A stretch of 64,000 nucleotides of DNA from an uncultured Prevotellaceae bacterium. GTDB lineage: Bacteria; Bacteroidota; Bacteroidia; Bacteroidales; Bacteroidaceae. Location of the stretch: the NCBI GenBank assembly GCA_902799905.1, contig CADCCB010000006.1, forward strand, positions 1-64,000. The letters run 5' to 3'. The position numbers were made by a program, and so were the translations under genes. Below are positions 40,807 through 47,464 of the stretch, piece by piece. The notes below the pieces were generated by a model. That model was given only the letters and a program-made list of their open reading frames with translations, did not search any database and was not told where the DNA came from. Every line of letters starts with the position of its first letter. The first letter of the stretch is position 1.

Positions 40807-41601
40807 ATGAAACAATACCTTGACATACTGGACCGCATCCTGAAAGAGGGGGCACATAAGGGCGACCGCACGGGTACGGGAACGCTGAGCATCTTTGGTA
40901 CACAGAGCCGTTATGACCTAAGTAAGGGATTCCCCCTACTCACCACGAAGAAGTTGCACCTGAAATCGATTATCTATGAACTGCTATGGTTCCTGCAGGG
41001 CGATACCAACGTGAAGTACCTTCAGGAGCATGGGGTCAGGATATGGAACGAGTGGGCTGACGAGAATGGCGAACTGGGACCTGTCTATGGGCACCAGTGG
41101 CGCTCATGGCCCGACTACGATGGAGGCACGATAGACCAGATCAAGTATGTGGTGGATCAGATAAAAAACAACCCCAACTCTCGCCGTATGATTGTGTCAG
41201 CATGGAACGTGGCTGAGGTGAACAAGATGGCGCTGCCTCCTTGTCACACGATATTCCAGTTCTACGTGGCTGACGAGAAGTTGTCGTTGCAACTCTATCA
41301 GCGTAGTGCAGACACCTTCTTGGGCGTGCCTTTCAACATTGCCTCCTATGCCCTACTCTGTATGATGATGGCACAAGTATGCGGACTGAAGCCAGGCGAG
41401 TTTATCCATACAACCGGCGACACCCACCTCTACCTAAACCACCTGGAGCAGGCTAAGTTGCAGTTGACGCGTGAGCCTCGCCCCCTTCCCACGATGAAGA
41501 TCAACCCTGACGTAAAAAGCATCTTCGACTTCCAGTACGAGGACTTCCAATTGGAGAACTACGACCCCTGGCCGCATATCAAAGCCGAAGTCTCTGTTTA
41601 A
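40807..41601 (+). CDS. thyA: Thymidylate synthase
   Basis: 264 residues, the classical ThyA length. It methylates dUMP to dTMP with methylene-tetrahydrofolate. The catalytic cysteine is Cys146 in '[13 protein letters not shown]'; '[11 protein letters not shown]' binds phosphate, and 'FNIASYALL' and '[12 protein letters not shown]' are conserved. folA follows, regenerating the folate it oxidises. Confidence 0.97.
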   Translation: MKQYLDILDRILKEGAHKGDRTGTGTLSIFGTQSRYDLSKGFPLLTTKKLHLKSIIYELLWFLQGDTNVKYLQEHGVRIWNEWADENGELGPVYGHQWRSWPDYDGGTIDQIKYVVDQIKNNPNSRRMIVSAWNVAEVNKMALPPCHTIFQFYVADEKLSLQLYQRSADTFLGVPFNIASYALLCMMMAQVCGLKPGEFIHTTGDTHLYLNHLEQAKLQLTREPRPLPTMKINPDVKSIFDFQYEDFQLENYDPWPHIKAEVSV

Positions 41602-41663
41602 TCGATTAACCGATTAAACGAATATCCGATTAAACGATTAACCGAATTAACGATTAAACGAAA
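41602..41663 (+). repeat. CGATTAAACGA/CCGATTAA tandem words between thyA and folA
   Basis: The whole 65-bp spacer is built from variants of CGATTAA(C/A)CGA in tandem. No hairpin or promoter stands out. Similar gap-filling repeats of other word families occur elsewhere in the window. Confidence 0.65.
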
Positions 41664-41666
41664 AGA

Positions 41667-42146
41667 ATGATTACCATCATTGCTGCCGTCGCCAAGAACA
41701 GGGCCATCGGCTTTGAGAACAAACTGATTTACTGGCTGCCCAACGACCTGAAACGGTTCAAAGCGCTGACGACAGGTCATACCATCGTGATGGGACGGAA
41801 GACGTTTGAGAGTCTGCCCAAAGGTGCTCTGCCCAACCGCCGCAACTGTGTGCTGACCAGAAGTACGAAGGAGTTGCCTGGATGTGAGTGTTTCAATTCG
41901 TGGGACGAGTTCCTCGCTACCTGTCAGCCAGAGGAAGACATCTACATCATAGGCGGTGCCAGTCTCTACAAAGGACTCCTCGACAAGGCCGACCGCCTGT
42001 GCCTGACTGAGATTGACGATACACCTGCACAGGCCGACACGTTCTTCCCCGACTATAGCAACTGGAAAGAAGAGACGCGTGAACATCACCCAGCAGATGA
42101 GCGACATTCACACGCCTATGACTTCGTAGACTACGTTAGGGAGTAG
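41667..42146 (+). CDS. folA: Dihydrofolate reductase
   Basis: 159 residues, typical chromosomal DHFR. 'IIAAVAKNRAIGFENKLIYW' holds the N-terminal strand and the Trp-region loop, 'DLKRFKALTTGHTIVMGRKT' the substrate helix and NADPH site, and 'IIGGASLYKGLL' the conserved Gly-Gly. It reduces dihydrofolate made by ThyA. Converges with the Lrp regulator gene. Confidence 0.96.
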   Translation: MITIIAAVAKNRAIGFENKLIYWLPNDLKRFKALTTGHTIVMGRKTFESLPKGALPNRRNCVLTRSTKELPGCECFNSWDEFLATCQPEEDIYIIGGASLYKGLLDKADRLCLTEIDDTPAQADTFFPDYSNWKEETREHHPADERHSHAYDFVDYVRE

Positions 42147-42150
42147 AACC

Positions 42151-42630
42151 TTACTCCTCGTTGTCGAGGAGATCCACCACAGGCAACTGATGCTCGAAGG
42201 CCGAGTGGAACGAGATAAGCGTCTGCGAACTGCTCAAGCCTAAAGGCTGCAACTTGTCATGGATGATGGTAAGCAGGTGGTGGTTATTCTTAGCATAGAC
42301 CTTGATAAACAGGTCATAGTTGCCTGTAGTATAGTGGCACTCCACCACCTCTGGCATCTCCTTCAGTTTCTCTACGACACCGTCGAAGGATTCCGGTTCT
42401 TTCAGGTTCAGGCCAATGAAGGCACAGGTCTCGTAACCGATCTTCTCTGGGTCGATGATAAACTCCGAGCCTTTCAGCACGCCCATGTTGGTCAGTCTCT
42501 GGATGCGCTGATGAATAGCCGCACCACTCACATTGCAGGCACGAGCCACCTCCAGGAAGGCTACACGTGCATCATCCGCAATCATCTTCAGGATTTGCTT
42601 ATCCAGTTTGTCAAGTTTCTGATTTGCCAT
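42151..42630 (-). CDS. Lrp/AsnC family transcriptional regulator
   Basis: 159 residues: N-terminal winged helix-turn-helix ('LDKLDKQILKMIADDARVAF', then 'VSGAAIHQRIQRLTNMGVLKG') and a C-terminal RAM ligand-binding domain ('VECHYTTGNYDLFIKVYAKN'). Probably senses an amino acid. It follows the ExbD gene by 18 bp on the same strand, so it may belong to the Exb transcript. Confidence 0.92.
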   Translation of the reverse strand: MANQKLDKLDKQILKMIADDARVAFLEVARACNVSGAAIHQRIQRLTNMGVLKGSEFIIDPEKIGYETCAFIGLNLKEPESFDGVVEKLKEMPEVVECHYTTGNYDLFIKVYAKNNHHLLTIIHDKLQPLGLSSSQTLISFHSAFEHQLPVVDLLDNEE

Positions 42631-42639
42631 ATTATCAAT

Positions 42640-42668
42640 TATTTACTTCACTCTTTCACCTTTTTCTC
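42640..42668 (-). repeat. GTGAAAGAGTGAA repeat forming the ExbD C-terminus
   Basis: On the minus strand GAGAAAAAGGTGAAAGAGTG followed by AAGTAAATAATTG. The exbD stop (TGA) is inside it, as in the subtilase and xseA genes. Encodes the tail 'EKKVKE'. Confidence 0.5.
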
Positions 42669-43112
42669 CGTTGCCGAGTAACTTATCTTTAGGGCGAACG
42701 ACTGCTGCAGGACTTTCTTCACTTCCGCTATCATGCCATAGGGCACGTCGCGGTCGGCTTTGATGCTTACCAGCATACGGGCCTGGTCGTCGGATGACAT
42801 GCGGGCACGCTCCGTCTCCACGAACTCACGAATATCGGCGACAGTAGCCAGACGGTTGTTCAACTGGATGCAGAAACTGTCAGCAGGCAATCCCTCCACC
42901 CGTCCTATATAAATATAGGTAACGGCCGACTTAGGTGTCATCTTCTGCAGTTCCGTACCCTGTGGAACCACATAGTGAACCTTCAGGTCGACATCTCTCA
43001 TGTGAGTAACAATCATGAAGAAGAAAAGCACCGTAAAGATCAAGTCTGGCAACGACGAGGTGTTCAGGCTTGGCAACGAATGTTCCCGTCTATGAAACAG
43101 TCCACGCTTCAT
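42648..43112 (-). CDS. ExbD/TolR family energy transducer, second copy
   Basis: 154 residues with one N-terminal membrane helix ('LPDLIFTVLFFFMIVTHM', carrying the conserved membrane Asp) and a periplasmic TolR-like domain. It overlaps the first ExbD gene by 4 bp. ExbB and two ExbD proteins plus TonB (not seen here) would energise the TonB-dependent receptors at 47-52 kb. Confidence 0.9.
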   Translation of the reverse strand: MKRGLFHRREHSLPSLNTSSLPDLIFTVLFFFMIVTHMRDVDLKVHYVVPQGTELQKMTPKSAVTYIYIGRVEGLPADSFCIQLNNRLATVADIREFVETERARMSSDDQARMLVSIKADRDVPYGMIAEVKKVLQQSFALKISYSATEKKVKE

Positions 43113-43699
43113 GGTTCACCTCCTTCCTCCTCAGGTTGCCGCTCGCTGATGCGTTGCGGATAGACCATGCTGATGGCATCGCGCTCCTCCAGCGAGCACC
43201 GTTCCCACGGGTGACCAAAGCGCTGCTGGGCCAACTGGTTGCGCAGACTGGCATAGCCGGCCACAATAGCATTCTGCATATCAAAGTAAGCATAATAGGC
43301 GGCCTTCGGATCAACCTCGATGAAGATAACATGACGGTCGCTGACCATACACTTGCCCAGCAAATGCACCTCACGTTCGCTCATCTCCGGCTTCTCTGTA
43401 TTGCCAGCCTCATTAGCCACGAAGTCCGCCACACTCAGCGTCAGATCATCAGTCGTGATAGGCTCGCCGTTGCAGGTCAGTCTGTTGTCAGCGTCTAACT
43501 TCAGTTGCATCACGTTGCGTTTCTTCACCAGCAGGTCCTGTTCCTCCAACTGGCTGTCTGGCTGCGGCAACTGGCGCGCGAGTCCCTTGTCTGTGTCCAT
43601 CGACGAGGTCACGAGAAAGAAGATCAACAGCATGAACGAGATGTCGGCTGTCGATGTAGAATTCAGTTCGGGCACTTGCTTCCTTCTTCGTGCAAACAT
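43109..43699 (-). CDS. ExbD/TolR family energy transducer, first copy
   Basis: 196 residues with the helix 'STADISFMLLIFFLVTSSMD', including the conserved membrane Asp, and a periplasmic domain with an inserted segment of about 40 residues relative to the other ExbD ('VKKRNVMQLKLDADNRLTCN' onward). Two different ExbD proteins per ExbB is common in Bacteroidetes. Confidence 0.9.
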   Translation of the reverse strand: MFARRRKQVPELNSTSTADISFMLLIFFLVTSSMDTDKGLARQLPQPDSQLEEQDLLVKKRNVMQLKLDADNRLTCNGEPITTDDLTLSVADFVANEAGNTEKPEMSEREVHLLGKCMVSDRHVIFIEVDPKAAYYAYFDMQNAIVAGYASLRNQLAQQRFGHPWERCSLEERDAISMVYPQRISERQPEEEGGEP

Positions 43700-43703
43700 A
43701 ACC

Positions 43704-43805
43704 TTACTTGTCGCGTGTCACATACTGGTGAATCAACGACCAGACGACCAGGACCACCAGCAGACCCAGCATCACATAAATGGTATAGAGCAACACATCT
43801 ATCAT
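43704..43805 (-). CDS. 33-residue membrane peptide between ExbB and ExbD
   Basis: Starts at 43805 with an ATGA overlap of the ExbB stop, and ends 4 bp before the ExbD start. The product is MIDVLLYTIYVM then a hydrophobic 'LGLLVVLVVWSLIHQY' and a polar tail, VTRDK. That is one membrane helix with a short cytoplasmic end. It is too short for the ORF threshold, but the exact fit between two co-transcribed genes supports it. Function unknown. Confidence 0.6.
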   Translation of the reverse strand: MIDVLLYTIYVMLGLLVVLVVWSLIHQYVTRDK

Positions 43806-44644
43806 GCCTTCTGTCCTCCTTTCGTCTTCCACTTCGCTATGATATCCATCAGCGTGATGGCAGAATCCTCCATCTGCAGCGTCAGGTGTTCTATCTTCGA
43901 GAGGATGAAGTTATAGAACACTTGCAGCACCACAGCCACAATGATACCGAAAATGGTGGTGATAAGGGCCATCTTCATGCCTTCGGCCACAATGGTCGGA
44001 CTGATGTCGCCTGCCTCCTGAATATGATCGAACGCCATCACCATACCAATCACCGTGCCTAAGAAGCCCAGCGAGGGAGCGACAGCAATAAACAGACGTA
44101 TCCACGAACAGCCACGCTCCAACTTGGCCGCTTGCACAGAGCCATAACTGACTATGGCGCGCTCAATAGCCTCCATATCATCACCAACGTGCATCAGTCC
44201 CTGATAGCAGACAGAAGCCACTGGGCCACGAGTATCACGACAGAGGTTTTTCGCGCCCTGTACGTCATCGTTCTCCAGTCGCTTGTCAATATCCGTCAGC
44301 AGTTTGCGAGCCTTAATCTCAGCAAGTGTCAGATAGATGATGCGCTCAATACACAGGGCCAGACCCAGAACTAAGGTGATAGCCACCAGCGACATATAAA
44401 AGGGTGAGCCTTCTACAAACTTGGTCTTCAGTTGCTGGTGCAGGCTCTGCTCCTCAAGAGCCATCGTCTCGAGCGCAGCCAAATCATCTTCACCCACCAT
44501 CTCCTCTGGCAGCAAGTCGCCCGCCATCGTATCTGCAAGAACCGTCTGGGGCAAAGAGTCCAAAGACGTATCTTGAGCAAATGCCACCGCCTGGTCTGCC
44601 AGCACAAAGGCTGCAATGGCCAGAACCATGATGAATCTTTTCAT
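43802..44644 (-). CDS. ExbB/TolQ-type proton channel protein
   Basis: 280 residues from the ATG at 44644 (MKRFIMVLAIAAF): a cleavable signal-like N-terminus and an acidic region of about 60 residues, then the TolQ core with three helices, including 'YMSLVAITLVLGLALCIERI' and 'RLFIAVAPSLGFLGTVIGMV', and 'MKMALITTIFGIIVAVVLQV'. Longer than E. coli ExbB because of the extra N-terminal segment, as usual in this phylum. Confidence 0.92.
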   Translation of the reverse strand: MKRFIMVLAIAAFVLADQAVAFAQDTSLDSLPQTVLADTMAGDLLPEEMVGEDDLAALETMALEEQSLHQQLKTKFVEGSPFYMSLVAITLVLGLALCIERIIYLTLAEIKARKLLTDIDKRLENDDVQGAKNLCRDTRGPVASVCYQGLMHVGDDMEAIERAIVSYGSVQAAKLERGCSWIRLFIAVAPSLGFLGTVIGMVMAFDHIQEAGDISPTIVAEGMKMALITTIFGIIVAVVLQVFYNFILSKIEHLTLQMEDSAITLMDIIAKWKTKGGQKA

Positions 44645-44687
44645 ATCCTCTTGTTCGGTTTTTGACTGCAAAGGTAGTAATTTAAGG

Positions 44688-44725
44688 GAAAAGTGAATAG
44701 TGAAAAGTAAAAAAATTGCTCCCGC
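44688..44725 (+). repeat. Dispersed GTGAA-type junction repeat between exbB and cobD
   Basis: Plus strand GGAAAAGTGAATAGTGAAAA, then GTAAAAAAATTGCTCCCGC. Same order as the copies at 10043 and 50345. It lies between the exbB promoter and the cobD 3' end, in the orientation opposite to both genes. Confidence 0.65.
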
Positions 44726-45705
44726 TATACATTAATTAACTTTGATATTGCTTCCAGCAATCGGTTGTTTTCCTCCCTGCTCTGGGCTGCGATGCGGAAA
44801 TAATGGGCGTCTAGCCCTGTAAAGTTAGAAGCATCGCGAATCAGTATGCCATGCTGTCGGACAAGAGAATCCTTCAGATCGGCAGCAGTATGTGTGTCGC
44901 AGCGAACCAGCATGAAATGGGTGTCAGTGGGCAGGGCACAGAGGTGAGGTATCGCATTTATCTCCCTATTCAACCGCTGCGCCTCGGCCAGATAGGCCTG
45001 CACGTCAGGCACCGCCCTCACATCATTCGCTATGAGCCACTTGCCTGCCTCGATGGCAAGCGCATTCACAGACCAAGGGCGCACAAACGCCCTCAACTGA
45101 CAGATGACCTTCTCAGAAGAAACAACATAGCCAATACGCAGGCCAGGCACAGCATAGGTCTTGGTAAGCGAGTGAATCTGAATGACATTTCCCCTGTCAA
45201 CAGCCTCCGCCGCAGACATCAGCGGCTTTAGGCAAAAATCCTCATACGACTGGTCGATAACAAGGAAACTATTGGCCTTTGGCAATTGGCCTTTGGCAAT
45301 TGGCGTGACCTGCCCCGTAGGGTTGTTGGGATTGCATATCCAAGTTACACCTCCCTCACCAGGTGTCATACCATACATCCGACAGGCATCCTCATACTCG
45401 CTGAAGGTGGGGTGCTGAATACGATAGTGCATCACGCCCTGAGCACGCAGCATCTGGGCGACGAGATAGATGGCCTCAGTTGCCCCGTTTGTCACTATAA
45501 CGCACGATGACGGAATATTCCGGTGCTCGGCAATCAGCCGTTCCAGCGCATAAGGCTCCGGCTCGGGATACTGGCCTACAAGGTCGAGCATCGAGGCAAG
45601 ATGGGCCTTCAGGCCAGAAAGGTCAGCGTGGGCGTAGATGTTCGAACTGAAGTTCATCCGAACCTGACCATAGCGATAGCCGTCGTCACCGTGTCCCTGT
45701 ATCAT
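44725..45705 (-). CDS. cobD: Threonine-phosphate decarboxylase-type aminotransferase
   Basis: 326-residue class I/II PLP enzyme of the HisC/CobD group. 'MIQGHGDDGYRYGQVRMNFS' is the typical CobD start. The PLP lysine is in 'QIHSLTKTYAVPGLRIGYV', and 'WICNPNNPTGQVT' and 'VIDQSYEDF' are conserved. It makes (R)-1-amino-2-propanol phosphate for the nucleotide loop of cobalamin; a histidinol-phosphate aminotransferase is the alternative, but the context favours CobD. Residues 134-145 ('IAKGQLPKANS') come from a GCCAATTGCCAAAG repeat and widen a loop. Overlaps the adenosyltransferase gene by 4 bp (ATGA). Confidence 0.85.
   Translation of the reverse strand: MIQGHGDDGYRYGQVRMNFSSNIYAHADLSGLKAHLASMLDLVGQYPEPEPYALERLIAEHRNIPSSCVIVTNGATEAIYLVAQMLRAQGVMHYRIQHPTFSEYEDACRMYGMTPGEGGVTWICNPNNPTGQVTPIAKGQLPKANSFLVIDQSYEDFCLKPLMSAAEAVDRGNVIQIHSLTKTYAVPGLRIGYVVSSEKVICQLRAFVRPWSVNALAIEAGKWLIANDVRAVPDVQAYLAEAQRLNREINAIPHLCALPTDTHFMLVRCDTHTAADLKDSLVRQHGILIRDASNFTGLDAHYFRIAAQSREENNRLLEAISKLINV
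45271..45304 (-). repeat. GCCAATTGCCAAAG tandem repeat inside cobD
   Basis: Minus strand reads GCCAATTGCCAAAGGCCAAT, TGCCAAAGGCCAAT: two 14-bp units in tandem. It keeps the frame and inserts a polar loop after the conserved NPNNPTG motif. Confidence 0.7.
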
Positions 45706-46166
45706 AAGGCCAAAGCAAAGAGATAATCAGACAAGCGATTGAAGAAACGCAGCACATCCGGCTCCACCGCAAACTGACGGTTAAGTGTCCAAAGACGACG
45801 TTCGACTGTGCGACACTGGGTGCGAGCCACATGAAGCATACTGCATGGAAGAACAAATCCAATAGACTTTTCAGCAGTCAGACCGTCAATGGCCTTTTCC
45901 ATTCGAACCGTCAGTTCCTTTGAGCGAAGCGGTTTAGGATTCACTTCACCTTCCGGGGTAGCGATGTGGCTCATGATGACCATCAGTTCACGTTGGACTT
46001 CAAGGAGCAGTTCGTCAGGCATATCATTGCGAACCACACCCAGCAGGGCATTCAGATGGTCTATCTGTCCGTTTGTCTCAATGCGGATATCGTCTTTGTC
46101 CACCCGCATGCCACCTCGCAGCGAGGTCTGGCCCTCATCACCGGTCTTCGTGTAAATCTGTTTCAT
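45702..46166 (-). CDS. PduO-type cob(I)alamin adenosyltransferase
   Basis: 154 residues. 'KQIYTKTGDEGQTSLRGGMR' binds ATP, and 'ETNGQIDHLNALLGVVRND' and 'RSKELTVRMEKAIDGL' are family motifs. It adenosylates cobalt in the corrinoid, feeding the CbiP/CbiB steps. Starts its own transcript together with cobD. Confidence 0.93.
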   Translation of the reverse strand: MKQIYTKTGDEGQTSLRGGMRVDKDDIRIETNGQIDHLNALLGVVRNDMPDELLLEVQRELMVIMSHIATPEGEVNPKPLRSKELTVRMEKAIDGLTAEKSIGFVLPCSMLHVARTQCRTVERRLWTLNRQFAVEPDVLRFFNRLSDYLFALAL

Positions 46167-46172
46167 CGGCTA

Positions 46173-46203
46173 CAAAGGTAGTGCAAATAGAGCGAAATAC
46201 AAA
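46173..46203 (-). promoter_or_regulatory. Promoter of the adenosyltransferase-cobD pair
   Basis: Minus strand TACCTTTG (46180-46173) with TTTG (46203-46200), spacing 19 bp. No riboswitch is seen between it and the gene. Confidence 0.75.
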
Positions 46204-46263
46204 ATAAATTAGCGTTATTTTTATCTCCGCTGCAGCATCGGCGTGCTCTATAAGACGGTTTTA

Positions 46264-46294
46264 CAAAAAAGTAGCACTCCCCGAAAGGAGTGCC
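46264..46294 (-). terminator. Terminator after the CbiK-like gene
   Basis: On the minus strand GGCACTCC, a TTTCGG loop and GGAGTGC, followed by TACTTTTTTG. Strong stem and U-tract end the riboswitch-controlled receptor-CbiK transcript. Confidence 0.9.
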
Positions 46295-46333
46295 ACCTTT
46301 AGTACACACATTTCTTTTTATGCTGAGCGGGAA

Positions 46334-47464
46334 TTACTCTTCAGGGTACATGCTGTGGTAAGCATCCTCTAGGAACTCAGCATTCTTGGTGTGACTGATC
46401 CATACATTCAGAACACCGTCGAGTTCCAGTAGACCCAGAGGGTGATTATTAGTAACAGGAACTATCACATCATAGCCTCTGTGTGAGAAGAACTCATACC
46501 AACTGTTCTCTTCGTGCTCAGGTGCCATGGGATGAACCCAGTACTCATCGCCTTCGCCAGCCATATCGTTGTGAGCATGGTCACCGGCAATCGACATCAG
46601 GGCATGCAGATATAACTTTCCACTGGTGTAGCCCTTATCCTCCATACGTTCCATCACATCCAACTTGAGGTTATCTTCCATATCAACAGTTCCTACGAAG
46701 TATTTGGGGTTAAGTTCTTGCAGGGCCTCTTCCAACTGCGTATAACGGACATTGGCCTTGAAGGTGTCATACTTGTCGGGGTTGCCATGACCCATGAAAG
46801 CGACAACGCCCTGTTGTGTTTCAGAAGCATAGAGCGCATTCAGTTGCTTGGCCACCTCAGGAACATCCTCGTCAGGATCATTCAGCAAAGGCATACCCAG
46901 GAATATGGCCTCATCATCAGCCAGTTTGGCCAAATATGCGTCATCCAGGTGGGCAGCACCAATATAACCGTTGTTCATGAACTTCTTGACAGAAGCAACA
47001 ACAGCAGCGAACTCCTCACCAGGGATGACCTGCAGCGACTGTACGTAGATCTTACTATACTTAGCAGCACCGATAGCGTGCAACAAGTAGCGGGGCTCGT
47101 AGTAGTCACGGCGTACGATGTTACCATTGTCGTCAACATTCTCACCAACGCTGGCACGGTTGATACAGATGTCGCTAGAGAAACTCATGTAGACATCAGC
47201 CTCGGGGAAAGCACTCTCGTAGGCAGCGATTGTCTTGTCGAAAGCCTTGAAAGAGTTGTCCCACGTAGAACCGAAGGCCACGAGCAGTACGGCAACATCC
47301 TTCTTCGATGCAGCCTTCTTTGCAGCAACGGTCTTGTCGTTGATGTCGTACTCAGAAATCAGGTTCGTCGTGTTGTCTGAATCATCGTCGCCACAAGCGA
47401 TTAGTACTGGGGCTACCATAGCCATTGCTACGAGAGCCAGCATGAAAGATTTAATCTTCTTCAT
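46334..47464 (-). CDS. CbiK-like cobaltochelatase as an exported lipoprotein
   Basis: 376 residues. The N-terminus 'KSFMLALVAMAMVAPVLIAC' has a lipobox ending in Cys24, and the next residues GDDDSDN resemble the acidic lipoprotein export signal that sends Bacteroidetes lipoproteins to the cell surface. The rest is a CbiK chelatase fold: 'VAVLLVAFGSTWDNSFKAF' and 'AFMGHGNPD' with the first metal histidine, and 'HALMSIAGDHAHNDMAGEGD' with the second. The Salmonella enzyme's Glu in 'GTVEG' appears here as 'GTVDMED'. Its start overlaps the receptor's stop. It could insert cobalt, remove metal from a tetrapyrrole, or only bind one. IhtB of Porphyromonas, a CbiK-like haem-binding lipoprotein beside a receptor, is the nearest comparison. 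Confidence 0.85.
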   Translation of the reverse strand: MKKIKSFMLALVAMAMVAPVLIACGDDDSDNTTNLISEYDINDKTVAAKKAASKKDVAVLLVAFGSTWDNSFKAFDKTIAAYESAFPEADVYMSFSSDICINRASVGENVDDNGNIVRRDYYEPRYLLHAIGAAKYSKIYVQSLQVIPGEEFAAVVASVKKFMNNGYIGAAHLDDAYLAKLADDEAIFLGMPLLNDPDEDVPEVAKQLNALYASETQQGVVAFMGHGNPDKYDTFKANVRYTQLEEALQELNPKYFVGTVDMEDNLKLDVMERMEDKGYTSGKLYLHALMSIAGDHAHNDMAGEGDEYWVHPMAPEHEENSWYEFFSHRGYDVIVPVTNNHPLGLLELDGVLNVWISHTKNAEFLEDAYHSMYPEE

